From the NCBI GenBank assembly GCA_001779315.1, contig MFJU01000040.1, forward strand, positions 3,865 through 50,295: a stretch of 46,431 nucleotides of DNA, given 5' to 3'. The position numbers and the translations under genes are program-made. Source of the stretch: Candidatus Gottesmanbacteria bacterium RIFCSPLOWO2_01_FULL_42_22 (GTDB taxonomy: Bacteria; Patescibacteriota; Microgenomatia; 2-02-FULL-39-11). Position 1 is the first letter of the stretch. Every line of letters starts with the position of its first letter. Below, piece by piece: positions 1-9,184 of this stretch. The notes below the pieces were generated by a model. The model made no database searches, was not told the origin of the DNA, and saw only the letters and a program-made list of their open reading frames with translations.

Positions 1-278
1 TAGACGGGGTAGGGGGTAGGGAGGCTTTAATATTGGGCAATATTGCCAAAGCAGCCATTTATTTTTTTACGTCATTAATTATTCTCACCCAATTGGGTGT
101 GGCGGCGGAGCTGGTCAAAATCTTATTTACCGGCATTGTCAGCATGCTGGCTTTGTCTTTCGGTTTAGCTTTCGGTTTAGGCGGACAGACTGAAGCCAGG
201 GATCTATTGAAACGCTTAAGATTAAAAATAGAAAAACAATCCCTGGTAAACTCAAAATCCTTCCGTAGCAAAAACTGA
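1..278 (+). CDS. C-terminal part of a membrane protein with conserved TM-helix repeat (mechanosensitive-channel-associated type); truncated at window start
   Basis: Frame is open to base 3 upstream of the listed TTG (DGVGGREALILGNIAKAAIYFF...); hydrophobic helix followed by LSFGLAFGLGGQTEARDLL. Confidence 0.6.
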   Translation, partial: DGVGGREALILGNIAKAAIYFFTSLIILTQLGVAAELVKILFTGIVSMLALSFGLAFGLGGQTEARDLLKRLRLKIEKQSLVNSKSFRSKN

Positions 279-292
279 TTAACTGATCCCCT

Positions 293-748
293 ATGCAAAA
301 ATATTTTCCGATTACCAGCGAAGGATTAATTCATCTTAAAGAAGAAAAAGAGAAACTTTTGGAAAAACGCCCCCGGACCGTCGAGAGTCTCAGAATTGCC
401 CGCGAAATGGGTGATTTATCGGAAAATGCCGCCTACAAAGTAGCCCGCATGGAATTATCATCAATTGATTCCCGCCTCAAGTACCTGCAAAAAATGATTT
501 TAACTGCAAAAGTCGTAACTTCAGAAAAAACAGGCTATGCCGGTATCGCTTCCCAAGTTCGTTTTAAGAAGGACGGAAAGGAAGGAAATTACCAAATAGT
601 CGGCAGCATCGAGTCCGATCCGTCCCGGGGAAAAATATCTCATGTCTCTCCCATCGGCCGGGCCCTTATCGGTAAAAAAGCCGGGGATAAAGTCGCCATC
701 GAGACACCCCGCGGCCGGGTATTCTATGAAATTCTGTCGATTGACTAA
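293..748 (+). CDS. greA: Transcription elongation factor GreA/GreB family
   Basis: N-terminal coiled coil with REMGDLSENAAYKVAR tip motif; C-terminal SPIGRALIGKKAGDKVAIETPRG. Confidence 0.93.
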   Translation: MQKYFPITSEGLIHLKEEKEKLLEKRPRTVESLRIAREMGDLSENAAYKVARMELSSIDSRLKYLQKMILTAKVVTSEKTGYAGIASQVRFKKDGKEGNYQIVGSIESDPSRGKISHVSPIGRALIGKKAGDKVAIETPRGRVFYEILSID

Positions 749-772
749 GATAATAATGTTATAATTTTTTTA

Positions 773-1303
773 ATGTCCCTGTCCAATATACCTATCGGAG
801 CCAAAGCCCCTGAATCGGTCAATGTCATTATCGAAATCCCCAAAGGCTCGCATAATAAATATGAGTATGACGAGAAACTGGATATCATAAAGCTTGACAG
901 GATACTGCATTCCCCTGTCTATTATCCGACTGACTACGGCTTTATACCGCAAACTAGGTCAGAGGATGGCGACCATCTCGATGCGCTGGTTATCTTAAGC
1001 GAACCGACGTTTCCCGGCTGTCTGGTAGTAGTCCGGCCGATCGGCGTGCTTTATATGGAGGACCAGAAGGAAAAAGATGAAAAGATCATTGCGGTAGCTT
1101 ATGACGATCCCCTTTTAACCCACCTGAAGGATATCGATGACGCTGATAACTTTTTCAAAAAGGAAATCCATCATTTTTTTGAGGTCTATAAGGAACTGGA
1201 AGACAAAAAAGTGGAAGTCCACCACTGGCACAACCGCGAGACAGCCCTTTCCATCATCCGCCAGTCGATGGCGCGATTTGATAAGGAAAGCAATTTAGGT
1301 TGA
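773..1303 (+). CDS. ppa: Inorganic pyrophosphatase, family I
   Basis: YPTDYGFIPQTRSEDGDHLDALVI active-site signature. Confidence 0.95.
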   Translation: MSLSNIPIGAKAPESVNVIIEIPKGSHNKYEYDEKLDIIKLDRILHSPVYYPTDYGFIPQTRSEDGDHLDALVILSEPTFPGCLVVVRPIGVLYMEDQKEKDEKIIAVAYDDPLLTHLKDIDDADNFFKKEIHHFFEVYKELEDKKVEVHHWHNRETALSIIRQSMARFDKESNLG

Positions 1304-1354
1304 TTTATCCCTCTAATATTTGATCTTTTAATTCTTTAACTATATCATTCCGCA

Positions 1355-2128
1355 ATGAAGGAACTTTCCAGAGGACTTTCTAGAGGAGATGCTATTAAAG
1401 CCGGTCTCGCCACAGTTTTTAGCCTGCTTGCATATCCGCTTGCCCGTGATATAGACAATAGTCGGCATATCTTTAATGCTTTAACAGGCCAGAGGGTTGA
1501 TTGTTCTCCTGACGGAGAATTTGAAGCAAATCCCACCTGGGATGCCATTGTGGTACCCGGCGGCGGCATGAAAAAAAATCCCAACGGGACATATGCTCCG
1601 AACGAATTTGAAGAACTGCGTTTGGAAGCAGCCGCAATTGAATATATTAGCGGAAAAGCTCCATTTATAATTTTACTGAACGGGGTTAGTAATCCTGAAG
1701 CTGATGGGAATGTCATAAAGGAGTATTTAAAAAAACAGGTTAAAAAGTTATCCGCAGGCAAGAAAAAAATAGAGGATAAAAACATTATAGTGGAAAATAT
1801 CTCAGTGGATACTTTTACCAACATGGAGCAATTAGAAATAATCGTTCAGGAAAAAAGGCTGGAAAATATTTTGATGGTCTCCAATTTCTTTCATATTAAA
1901 CGGGCGACTGCTAATTCTTGCGCTTTTGATATCTCTACCACAGCAAGATCGGCTGAAACTGCCATTATAAATTTTAATCCGCAGAGAAAAGCTGAAATTC
2001 TTGACTATTACCGCTCCCGGAATTTAGAGGAAATAATGCAAAATGAATATTTAGCCTTGATATATGCCTTATTTGATCCGCAGGGATATTATGCACAAGA
2101 CGCCAAACGCTTTTTGGGATTAAGATAA
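1355..2128 (+). CDS. YdcF/SanA/ElyC-like DUF218 family protein
   Basis: WDAIVVPGGGMKKNPNG ... ILLNGVSNPEADGNVIKEYL ... NILMVSNFFHIKRA pattern typical of DUF218. Confidence 0.65.
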   Translation: MKELSRGLSRGDAIKAGLATVFSLLAYPLARDIDNSRHIFNALTGQRVDCSPDGEFEANPTWDAIVVPGGGMKKNPNGTYAPNEFEELRLEAAAIEYISGKAPFIILLNGVSNPEADGNVIKEYLKKQVKKLSAGKKKIEDKNIIVENISVDTFTNMEQLEIIVQEKRLENILMVSNFFHIKRATANSCAFDISTTARSAETAIINFNPQRKAEILDYYRSRNLEEIMQNEYLALIYALFDPQGYYAQDAKRFLGLR

Positions 2129-3952
2129 CAGAGAAAATTGGCGTTCTGCCCTGATGCGCTCGATTTTTTTCAGATGAAGTTTCCTTAGTCTTAGAGATCG
2201 GGGGGTAATCTCCAAAAGTTCGTCATCGCTAATAAAATCCAGGCATTGCTCAAGAGTGAACAGAAGCGGCGGATCGAGATGGATAGCCTGGTCGGCGTTT
2301 TCCGTATGCATGTTGGTCAGTTTCTTGGATTTACAGACATTGATATCAATGTCTTCCTCACGGTTATTAATGCCGATGATCATGCCTTCATAAACCTCTT
2401 CATTGGGACCGATCAAAGCAGTGCCCCGGTTTTGCACCGTTTCCAGGGCATAAGATGTTGATTTGCCGGCGGCAAAAGCGATAAGAGCGCCAGGCCGGAA
2501 TTGGCTGATAGCCTCTGACAGCGGCTCAAAACCGGTTACAACCGAAGCAAATAAAGCCCGTCCGCGGGTCTTGGTCATCAATTGTCCCCTCAAACCCAAT
2601 AAATTACGGCTGGAGATGGAAAACAGGAACCTGGTACTTTCCTTGAGGGTTGTCTTGACATCGATAACAGTGCCTTTTCTTTTGCCGATCTCTTCAACCG
2701 CAACGCCGATATATTCGCGATCAACCTCGATGGTCACTTCTTCATATGGTTCCTCCTTTATCCCGTTTGTTTCTTTGACGATTATTTTAGGCCGTGAGAC
2801 CTGCATTTCATAACCTTCACGCCTCAAAGTCTCCAGCAGGATCGACAGATGCAATTCGCCCCTGCCGGCCACATCAAATCCCCGGCTTGCCTCATTGCGG
2901 GAAATAATCAAACCGATATTGGTCTTTTTTTCCTTGATCAATCTTTGTTCCAGTTGGCGGGCTGTCGAAAACTGAGCCTCTTTGCCTGATAAAGGAGAGG
3001 TATTGGGACTGATGGTAATTTTCAGAGTCGGTTCTCCCAATTTGATGGTAGGGAAGCCTGCGGATTCGGCCGGATCTGCAATTGTCTGGCCGATACTGAC
3101 ATTATTTAATCCTGTCACCGCGATAATATCTCCGGTCTGGGCTTTGTCTACTTCTATGCGGTTTAGCCCCAGACTGGCAAAAACCTGCTCTGCTTTGAAA
3201 TTGCCGATTTTACGTTCATAATCAAACAGACTTATATTCTGTCCCGCAGAGAGCGTGCCCTGGGAGATTTTACCGATAGCATATGTTCCTTTATAGGAAT
3301 CGAAGTCCAGCGTGGAAATCAGCATCTTAAAAGGTTTATTTTCATGAGCAAGAGGTTTAGGAATTTTTTTGAGAATTTCATCAAAAAGCGGACTCAAATC
3401 AGCCTGATCATTAATATTTCGGGGTAATTCTTTCCAAGCCTGCCCTTCCCTGCCGACAGCATAAAGGACGGTATATTCAAGCTGGTAGGTATGTTTGGCC
3501 AGACGCAAAAACAATTCTTCAGTTTCCTTGAGAACCTGGAGAGGCCTGGCATCCTGCCGGTCAATTTTATTGATGACGACGATTATCTTCAGATTTTGCT
3601 CCATGGCTTTTTCCAGGACAAACTGGGTCTGGGGCAAGGGGCCTTCTGCCGCATCGATGATCAGAAGAGCTCCGTCAGCCATATTGATGACCCTTTCTAC
3701 CTCTCCTGAAAAATCAGCATGGCCGGGGGTATCAATGATATTAATTTTGGTATCCTTATAAATAACAGCCGTGTTTTTGGAAAGGATGGTAATGCCTTTT
3801 TCCCTTTCCAGTTCATTACGGTCCAGGATAGTCGTCTGTTTCATTTCGATCTCGTTATCCCGGAAAGTATGGGTCTGTTTCAGCATCCAGTCGACCAAAG
3901 TGGTTTTGCCGTGGTCGACATGGGCGATTATGGCAATGTTGCGTATATCCAT
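2120..3952 (-). CDS. typA: Ribosome-associated GTPase TypA/BipA
   Basis: MDIRNIAIIAHVDHGKTTL, DTPGHADFSGEVERV, NKIDR; full-length translational GTPase. Start moved to MDIRN (10th codon of the listed ORF). Confidence 0.95.
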   Translation of the reverse strand: MDIRNIAIIAHVDHGKTTLVDWMLKQTHTFRDNEIEMKQTTILDRNELEREKGITILSKNTAVIYKDTKINIIDTPGHADFSGEVERVINMADGALLIIDAAEGPLPQTQFVLEKAMEQNLKIIVVINKIDRQDARPLQVLKETEELFLRLAKHTYQLEYTVLYAVGREGQAWKELPRNINDQADLSPLFDEILKKIPKPLAHENKPFKMLISTLDFDSYKGTYAIGKISQGTLSAGQNISLFDYERKIGNFKAEQVFASLGLNRIEVDKAQTGDIIAVTGLNNVSIGQTIADPAESAGFPTIKLGEPTLKITISPNTSPLSGKEAQFSTARQLEQRLIKEKKTNIGLIISRNEASRGFDVAGRGELHLSILLETLRREGYEMQVSRPKIIVKETNGIKEEPYEEVTIEVDREYIGVAVEEIGKRKGTVIDVKTTLKESTRFLFSISSRNLLGLRGQLMTKTRGRALFASVVTGFEPLSEAISQFRPGALIAFAAGKSTSYALETVQNRGTALIGPNEEVYEGMIIGINNREEDIDINVCKSKKLTNMHTENADQAIHLDPPLLFTLEQCLDFISDDELLEITPRSLRLRKLHLKKIERIRAERQFSLLS

Positions 3953-3968
3953 AAGATCATAAAAAAAT

Positions 3969-4001
3969 AAACCCGCCAAAAACCTGTTTCTCTGCGGGTT
4001 T
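3969..4001. terminator. Hairpin with T-rich flanks just upstream of typA (terminator/attenuator-like)
   Basis: AAACCCGC (3969-3976) pairs with GCGGGTTT (3994-4001); T-rich sequence on both sides. Confidence 0.45.
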
Positions 4002-4112
4002 TTAAGATAACTTTAACTTAATTATAGCACTTTTTATCTCAAAAAGATTTAAGGGGTTAAAAAAGAAGCGGAGAAATACAACTGTCCATAAAAGGAATAT
4101 TGGATGAGACAT

Positions 4113-4142
4113 TTGATACACTAAGTACATCTATGTTATAGT
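4113..4142 (+). promoter_or_regulatory. Putative sigma70-type promoter for the ATP-grasp/kinase pair
   Basis: TTGATA (4113-4118), 18 bp spacer, TATAGT (4137-4142); ATG at 4155. Confidence 0.55.
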
Positions 4143-4154
4143 AACAAGTTTATT

Positions 4155-5006
4155 ATGCAAATAGAGAAGATTATTTTAGATCGTGGGCTTGAACAATATA
4201 GGGAGATACCGGGTGGACGATGTATTGAGGATGCAATTCGGAGTGCCGGTTATCCGGTCGAAGATGCGTTTAGATCTGAATATCCTTCAGACGAAGAGGT
4301 ATTAGTAATTTTACGCAGTAATTCAGTAATACCAAGTATGGTTGAGACGTCGGGTGTATTAGTTTATCCCGGGATCCGACAGCTGACTATGGTAAGTGAT
4401 AAATTGAAATTGGCACGGTGGAGTCAAAAACAGGGAATTTCTCACCCACAAACACGTCTTCTGCCTCAATATTATGTTCAGAATCACATTGCTTCACCAT
4501 ACGCAGATGATTTTGGAGAAAATTTTATTATTAAACCACGGTTATCTCTCGGAAGTGCAGCTTTAATCGGAAAGCAGGTCTATCACAAACCTTATTCAGA
4601 ATGGCAATCTATCAGAGGACACTTGGATATTATTGGAGATGATGCGGTTATTCAGAGAAAGATGAGAGGAACTCTTGTGAAAGTTTATGGAGTTTATCCT
4701 GATAAATTTTATTACTATGAATATCCGCTTGAACAACATGATCAGCAAAGAATTATCAGATATCACGATCAGATCGAAATGTCCCTATGTCCTTCAGATC
4801 TTGTTGAGTTGTGTAATAAGATCCTGAGCCTATTAGATTTAAAATGGAGTGGCTTTGATTTTATCAGAGATGAAAACGGCGTACATAATTTGATCGATGT
4901 AAACCCGGTAAGCGGAGGCAGACCTATTCCTGAAGAAGATCGACTAGCATTTAATAAACAGTTACATCAAGCCATTGAAACGATTATTTCAGGAATAAAA
5001 AGATGA
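4155..5006 (+). CDS. ATP-grasp superfamily protein (RimK/glutathione-synthetase-like fold)
   Basis: FIIKPRLSLGS, VIQRKMRGTLVKVYGV and DVNPVSGGRP (metal-binding DxNP) motifs. Confidence 0.7.
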   Translation: MQIEKIILDRGLEQYREIPGGRCIEDAIRSAGYPVEDAFRSEYPSDEEVLVILRSNSVIPSMVETSGVLVYPGIRQLTMVSDKLKLARWSQKQGISHPQTRLLPQYYVQNHIASPYADDFGENFIIKPRLSLGSAALIGKQVYHKPYSEWQSIRGHLDIIGDDAVIQRKMRGTLVKVYGVYPDKFYYYEYPLEQHDQQRIIRYHDQIEMSLCPSDLVELCNKILSLLDLKWSGFDFIRDENGVHNLIDVNPVSGGRPIPEEDRLAFNKQLHQAIETIISGIKR

Positions 5007-5758
5007 ATATTAACGAAAATCGTAAAAGAAGAATATATTGGAATGGCAGAATCATTAATCTTGATCTTAATCGACCTGAGGTAGAAAGATTACCCTATAA
5101 GCACATTGAGGTGTTTAATGAAATTTGGCAACAGAAGCGTATTCGTACACCTTTACTAATTCTAATAGGCGGCTATGCAGGTACAGGAAAAAGTACAGTA
5201 GCCAGAGCAATTATAGAAGAAGTCAATTATACAAGTGTTCTGGCTACTGGTTTTATCAGATCTTTTGTGCAATCTATCCATAAACCGGAAAATGAGCCTG
5301 CGCTTTCCATGAATACCTATGATTTGCATAGATTAAACAGTAATTCTGATAACCCGGGTGAAATTATAGAGGCATTTAAGCGACAGAGATATCTGGTAGC
5401 AGAGGGTATTGAGAATGCTGCCAAATTTGTTGTTACAGAGCATCAGCACACGATCGTTGATGGAAATCATGTAAGTCCGGATTGTGCGGAAAGGGTTGCA
5501 AAACTGGATGGACTGATACCAATATCGTTTTATGTCAAGGTTTCAGATGCTGATACTCATCGACAAATGATTTCAGGACCAACACACAGCAGAATACTTG
5601 ATGACGGTCAGTTTAGGACAGCCCGAATACTCCATGATTTTATGGTAAGGGAAGTTGAAGATCAAAATTTACCTATTTTTGAGTATAACGAGGCTTCCAG
5701 TAGAGCCCTTGAAATGATTGATCAGGCGTTAGTTCCAATAGTCTCACCATATTTATAA
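5003..5758 (+). CDS. P-loop kinase resembling archaeal 2-phosphoglycerate kinase
   Basis: LILIGGYAGTGKSTVARAI Walker A, VLATGFIRSFVQS, TIVDGNHVSPD; ATGA overlap with the preceding gene. Confidence 0.65.
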   Translation: MNINENRKRRIYWNGRIINLDLNRPEVERLPYKHIEVFNEIWQQKRIRTPLLILIGGYAGTGKSTVARAIIEEVNYTSVLATGFIRSFVQSIHKPENEPALSMNTYDLHRLNSNSDNPGEIIEAFKRQRYLVAEGIENAAKFVVTEHQHTIVDGNHVSPDCAERVAKLDGLIPISFYVKVSDADTHRQMISGPTHSRILDDGQFRTARILHDFMVREVEDQNLPIFEYNEASSRALEMIDQALVPIVSPYL

Positions 5759-5780
5759 AAGCCTGCTATTTCCGGCTTTT
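5757..5780 (+). terminator. Rho-independent-like terminator after the kinase gene
   Basis: AAAAGCC / GGCTTTT stem with 10 nt loop directly after the stop codon. Confidence 0.5.
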
Positions 5781-5828
5781 CCTGCCTGATATAACTTAAG
5801 CTTTACTGCTTTCGTTAACTATACTATA

Positions 5829-5858
5829 TTGACAACAGGAAATTTATTGCTTTATTAT
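5829..5858 (+). promoter_or_regulatory. Putative promoter of the small secreted peptide gene
   Basis: TTGACA (5829-5834), 18 bp, TATTAT (5853-5858); ATG at 5867. Confidence 0.55.
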
Positions 5859-5866
5859 AGGATTAT

Positions 5867-6067
5867 ATGAGTACTAAATTTTTTTATCTGGGTTCTGTTA
5901 TCTCAGTCATGGCGGTGGCCGCCGTTATAGTTTTACGCCAGCCGGCCCCGGTATCAGCCGAGGCTCTTGACTGCCAGGTTGCTCAATATCGGAGAATCGA
6001 ATTCCGATTATGGCAGCATGATAAAGTGATGACAGATCGCAATTGTTTCTGCGATTTAGAAGACTAA
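5867..6067 (+). CDS. Small secreted peptide with signal sequence and three Cys
   Basis: Basic/hydrophobic N-terminus ending in a VSAEA-like cleavage region, then a short polar tail with C, CFC; strong promoter immediately upstream. Confidence 0.5.
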   Translation: MSTKFFYLGSVISVMAVAAVIVLRQPAPVSAEALDCQVAQYRRIEFRLWQHDKVMTDRNCFCDLED

Positions 6068-6301
6068 GCATCAATTAAAAGGCACACCAACATCTTCTCA
6101 AACAGAATGTATTCTTAAGATATATCAATTGATAAATATATTCTAGGGTAGACCCTATTTAAATCTTACCCTGCCGAGATACAAATCAACAAATTAACTC
6201 TATAAACATACCAAAACCTTGTGTGAGTTTCCCAAATGCTTTAAATTAAAAATTATATATGAGAAAATACTCGGTATTAGAACGTATGTTATTATCTACC
6301 G

Positions 6302-7009
6302 GTGAAATATTCAATTGTTCAAAGAAATAAAATAATTTACGAAGTTAACGGCCTTGTGAAGGTTAAGAAGTACAATTTCAATGGTATAAAACTTTACCTT
6401 AATAAATATACCTTAATTCCACACCCAGATACCTTCCAACTAATACAAATTGCAATAGATGTTTTGAAGCGAAATAGGCGTATAAAAGTAATTGCTGACG
6501 TTGGTACCGGTTCAGGAGTAATAGCAATTTTTCTAGCTAAAAAATTTCCAAGTAAAACATTTATAGCAAGTGACATCTCAATGGAAGCTTTAGACCTAGC
6601 AAAGAAAAGTTCTGCTTTAAACAAATTAAAGAACGTTATCTTTCTTCAAAATACAAATAATATATGGTTAAGCGAATATAAGAATATGAAAATTGACTTT
6701 GTTATTTCTAATCCTCCATTTGTAGGAGAAAATGAATTTAATGACACGAAATTTTTACAGGCTTATCCCGAGGTAAAATTGGAGCCGTTAAGTGCAATAA
6801 TAACGTCTGGAGATAAATATGGTTGGAATCCTTACTTGCAAATTATTAAAAATACCAATAAATTATATATACTCTCTTGGTTATTTCAATGTAACTCTGA
6901 AAACATAAAATTTCTACTTACGAAAATACCAAAAATTGCGAAAACTAAAATTAGCGTCATTAAAGACATCAACGGATTTGATAGATTTTTGTTAATTCAT
7001 AAATACTAG
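6302..7009 (+). CDS. Class I SAM-dependent methyltransferase, HemK/PrmC-like
   Basis: IADVGTGSGVIAIFLA motif I; DFVISNPPFVGE (NPPF). GTG start assumed. Confidence 0.75.
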   Translation: MKYSIVQRNKIIYEVNGLVKVKKYNFNGIKLYLNKYTLIPHPDTFQLIQIAIDVLKRNRRIKVIADVGTGSGVIAIFLAKKFPSKTFIASDISMEALDLAKKSSALNKLKNVIFLQNTNNIWLSEYKNMKIDFVISNPPFVGENEFNDTKFLQAYPEVKLEPLSAIITSGDKYGWNPYLQIIKNTNKLYILSWLFQCNSENIKFLLTKIPKIAKTKISVIKDINGFDRFLLIHKY

Positions 7010-7022
7010 AAATTCTTTATAT

Positions 7023-7766
7023 ATGCCTAAAATCAAAAAACAAAAAGATCAGATGGGAGACATGGGTCGTCTTTATGATCAGCAGGCGGTTCCTTTTGCT
7101 GATCGATCCGGAGAGCTAGTTTGGTGGCTGACTATTGGTAAACCTGCATTTGATCGTCATTTGAGTAGTTTTTACAATCGTTCTGATTTGAAAATTCTGG
7201 ATTTAGGCTGCGCCAGTGGAAGAATTGAAGCACATCTTGCAGGCAAAGGAATACCGTTACAAAGCTTTACCGGAATAGATATCAGTTCAGACCAAATTAA
7301 AATTGCCCAAAATAGGTTTCCTGAGGTAAAGTTTATTGTTGGAGATATCACAAACGTCCAATTACCTTTACAAAAGTTCGATTTAGCAATTTCAAATATG
7401 GTTTTAGAGTTTCTTAACCCGGATCAATTGGAGCAAGCGATGAATAATACATTTGATTCGTTAAAACCTAAGGGTACCTTTTTCTTTATCACGACTCATC
7501 CTGACAAAATGAGGGTAACAAGCGGATTAAAAAAACCGGGTATTTTTACCGTACAGTTTCCTTGGGGAAGTGAAGGGCCAAATTACTATCGAACTTTAGA
7601 AGATTTTAAACAAGCGATAGACAAAGCAAGTTTTGTTGTGGATGTTTTAGAAGAATTAAATGTTCCGCCAGAAGCTAAAAAGATCGATCCCAAGGAATAT
7701 GCTCGGTATAAACAGTACTCCAACACAAGATTAATTATTAAAGCGTCTAAACGCTCTAATCCCTAG
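7023..7766 (+). CDS. Class I SAM-dependent methyltransferase
   Basis: ILDLGCASGRIEAHLAGKG, FTGIDISSDQIKIAQNRFP, FDLAISNMVLEFL. Confidence 0.8.
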   Translation: MPKIKKQKDQMGDMGRLYDQQAVPFADRSGELVWWLTIGKPAFDRHLSSFYNRSDLKILDLGCASGRIEAHLAGKGIPLQSFTGIDISSDQIKIAQNRFPEVKFIVGDITNVQLPLQKFDLAISNMVLEFLNPDQLEQAMNNTFDSLKPKGTFFFITTHPDKMRVTSGLKKPGIFTVQFPWGSEGPNYYRTLEDFKQAIDKASFVVDVLEELNVPPEAKKIDPKEYARYKQYSNTRLIIKASKRSNP

Positions 7767-7798
7767 AAATACCGATCGGTTTGTAATTTCCGTAAAGA

Positions 7799-7969
7799 TT
7801 AATTATCCATAGGATCAGGCGGTTTATAGGCTTCATCTTTTGAACTTCTATATTTACCTTTTGAAGCCTCAACTCTTAACAGGCCTATCTTTTTAAGAAA
7901 TTCAATTATTTTATTTATAAATTTCGTATTTCTATCTCCTTTTATCAGACGTTTAAGCCCGAGTAACAT
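7799..7969 (-). CDS. Small basic hypothetical protein
   Basis: ORF MLLGLKRLIKGDRNTKF... overlapping the 3' end of the cold-shock gene; ATG at 7969 preferred over GTG at 7996. Confidence 0.35.
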   Translation of the reverse strand: MLLGLKRLIKGDRNTKFINKIIEFLKKIGLLRVEASKGKYRSSKDEAYKPPDPMDN

Positions 7970-8150
7970 TTTTGGCAGCCGGGCCTTTTTCCCCACTGAC
8001 TACTTCGAAGCTGACGTTATCGCCAACCTGAAGTTCATCAAAAGTAACACCACTCAGATCTTTCGAGTGAAAGAAAAGGTCTTTTATTTCACCTTCGCGG
8101 CTAATAAATCCAAATCCTCTATCGGTTTTTGTTTTTATAGTTCCGGTCAT
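7953..8150 (-). CDS. cspA: Cold-shock protein, CspA family
   Basis: GTIKTKTDRGFGFISREG...DLFFHSKDL; RNP motifs present. Confidence 0.92.
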   Translation of the reverse strand: MTGTIKTKTDRGFGFISREGEIKDLFFHSKDLSGVTFDELQVGDNVSFEVVSGEKGPAAKNVTRA

Positions 8151-8280
8151 ATTATTTATAAAGATTTGACTAATAATCTATTTTATCTCCTTTCTGTAAA
8201 TATAATATAACACATTTTAAAACAATATGCTCGAAGTCCGATAGGGGTAGGGAAGTATGACGGGGTTTGAGCGTAAAAAT

Positions 8281-9183
8281 TTATTCCCGGTCCAAAGTAA
8301 TATCCTTATATGATTTTTCGTCTTCAATAGGTTCAACATGAGTTATAATTGTAGCGTGATGAGTGGCATTAATGATCTTTTTTTCTATTTCTTCAGCCAG
8401 ATTATGACCTTGCTGAATTGTCTGCCTTCCGGGAATAAGTAAGTGCAGTGATATAAAACTTCTCATGCCGGATTGTCTTGTCAGAAGGCTGTGATATTTT
8501 ATTCCCTGGCTTTCATAGGTTCTGAGAATGGCCACGATTTCTTCCTTTTCATCTTCCGGTACGGCTTCGTCCATAAATCCCATAGCTGACCGATAAATCA
8601 GTTTCCATCCAGAATAAACTATATTCAGAGCAACTAAAATGGCAATAATTGAATCCAATAGCTGTATTTTGGTGATAAACACAAATCCGATACCGGCCAG
8701 TACGCCTATTGAGGTCCAGACATCAGTCATGAGATGCTGGGCATCAGCTTCGAGGGTAATCGATTTATGTTTTTTGGCATTAACAAAAAGCAGTCTGGCA
8801 ACCAGAAAATTTACAAGTGAAGCAAGAGTAGAAATAGCAAGTCCGATCGAATTAAATTCGATCTCGTGGGGATGACGCAGTCTGTTGATTGCTGAATAAA
8901 TGATGGCAAAGGCCGCAATTAAAATCAGAATTCCTTCAAATATGCTGGAAAAATATTCAGCCTTACCGTGTCCGTAAAGATGTTTTTCATCGGGAAGCTT
9001 TACTACTATGCGTAATACAAAGAAGGCGACTATGGCTGCAGCCAGATTTACCAGAGATTCCAACGCATCTGACAATAAACTTATGGAACCTGTTAAAAAA
9101 TAGGCAGCCGACTTAAGGCTTATGGTTATTAAGGCCGCGGCAATGGAAATCAAAGCAAATTTTGCCAAATTGATAGCCACCAT
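8281..9183 (-). CDS. Cation diffusion facilitator (CDF) family transporter
   Basis: Multi-TM protein with SLLSDALESLVN, HLYGHGKAEYFSS, LEADAQHLMTDVWTS signatures. Confidence 0.92.
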   Translation of the reverse strand: MVAINLAKFALISIAAALITISLKSAAYFLTGSISLLSDALESLVNLAAAIVAFFVLRIVVKLPDEKHLYGHGKAEYFSSIFEGILILIAAFAIIYSAINRLRHPHEIEFNSIGLAISTLASLVNFLVARLLFVNAKKHKSITLEADAQHLMTDVWTSIGVLAGIGFVFITKIQLLDSIIAILVALNIVYSGWKLIYRSAMGFMDEAVPEDEKEEIVAILRTYESQGIKYHSLLTRQSGMRSFISLHLLIPGRQTIQQGHNLAEEIEKKIINATHHATIITHVEPIEDEKSYKDITLDRE

Positions 9184-9184
9184 A

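Noticed and set aside
2246-3970. Several plus-strand ORFs opposite typA
   Set aside because: All antisense to a full-length conserved GTPase; low-complexity-like translations.
6123-6157. Short palindromes TATCAATTGATA and TAGGGT-AG-ACCCTA in the 6.07-6.30 kb gap
   Set aside because: Too short to separate from chance in an AT-rich region without comparative data.
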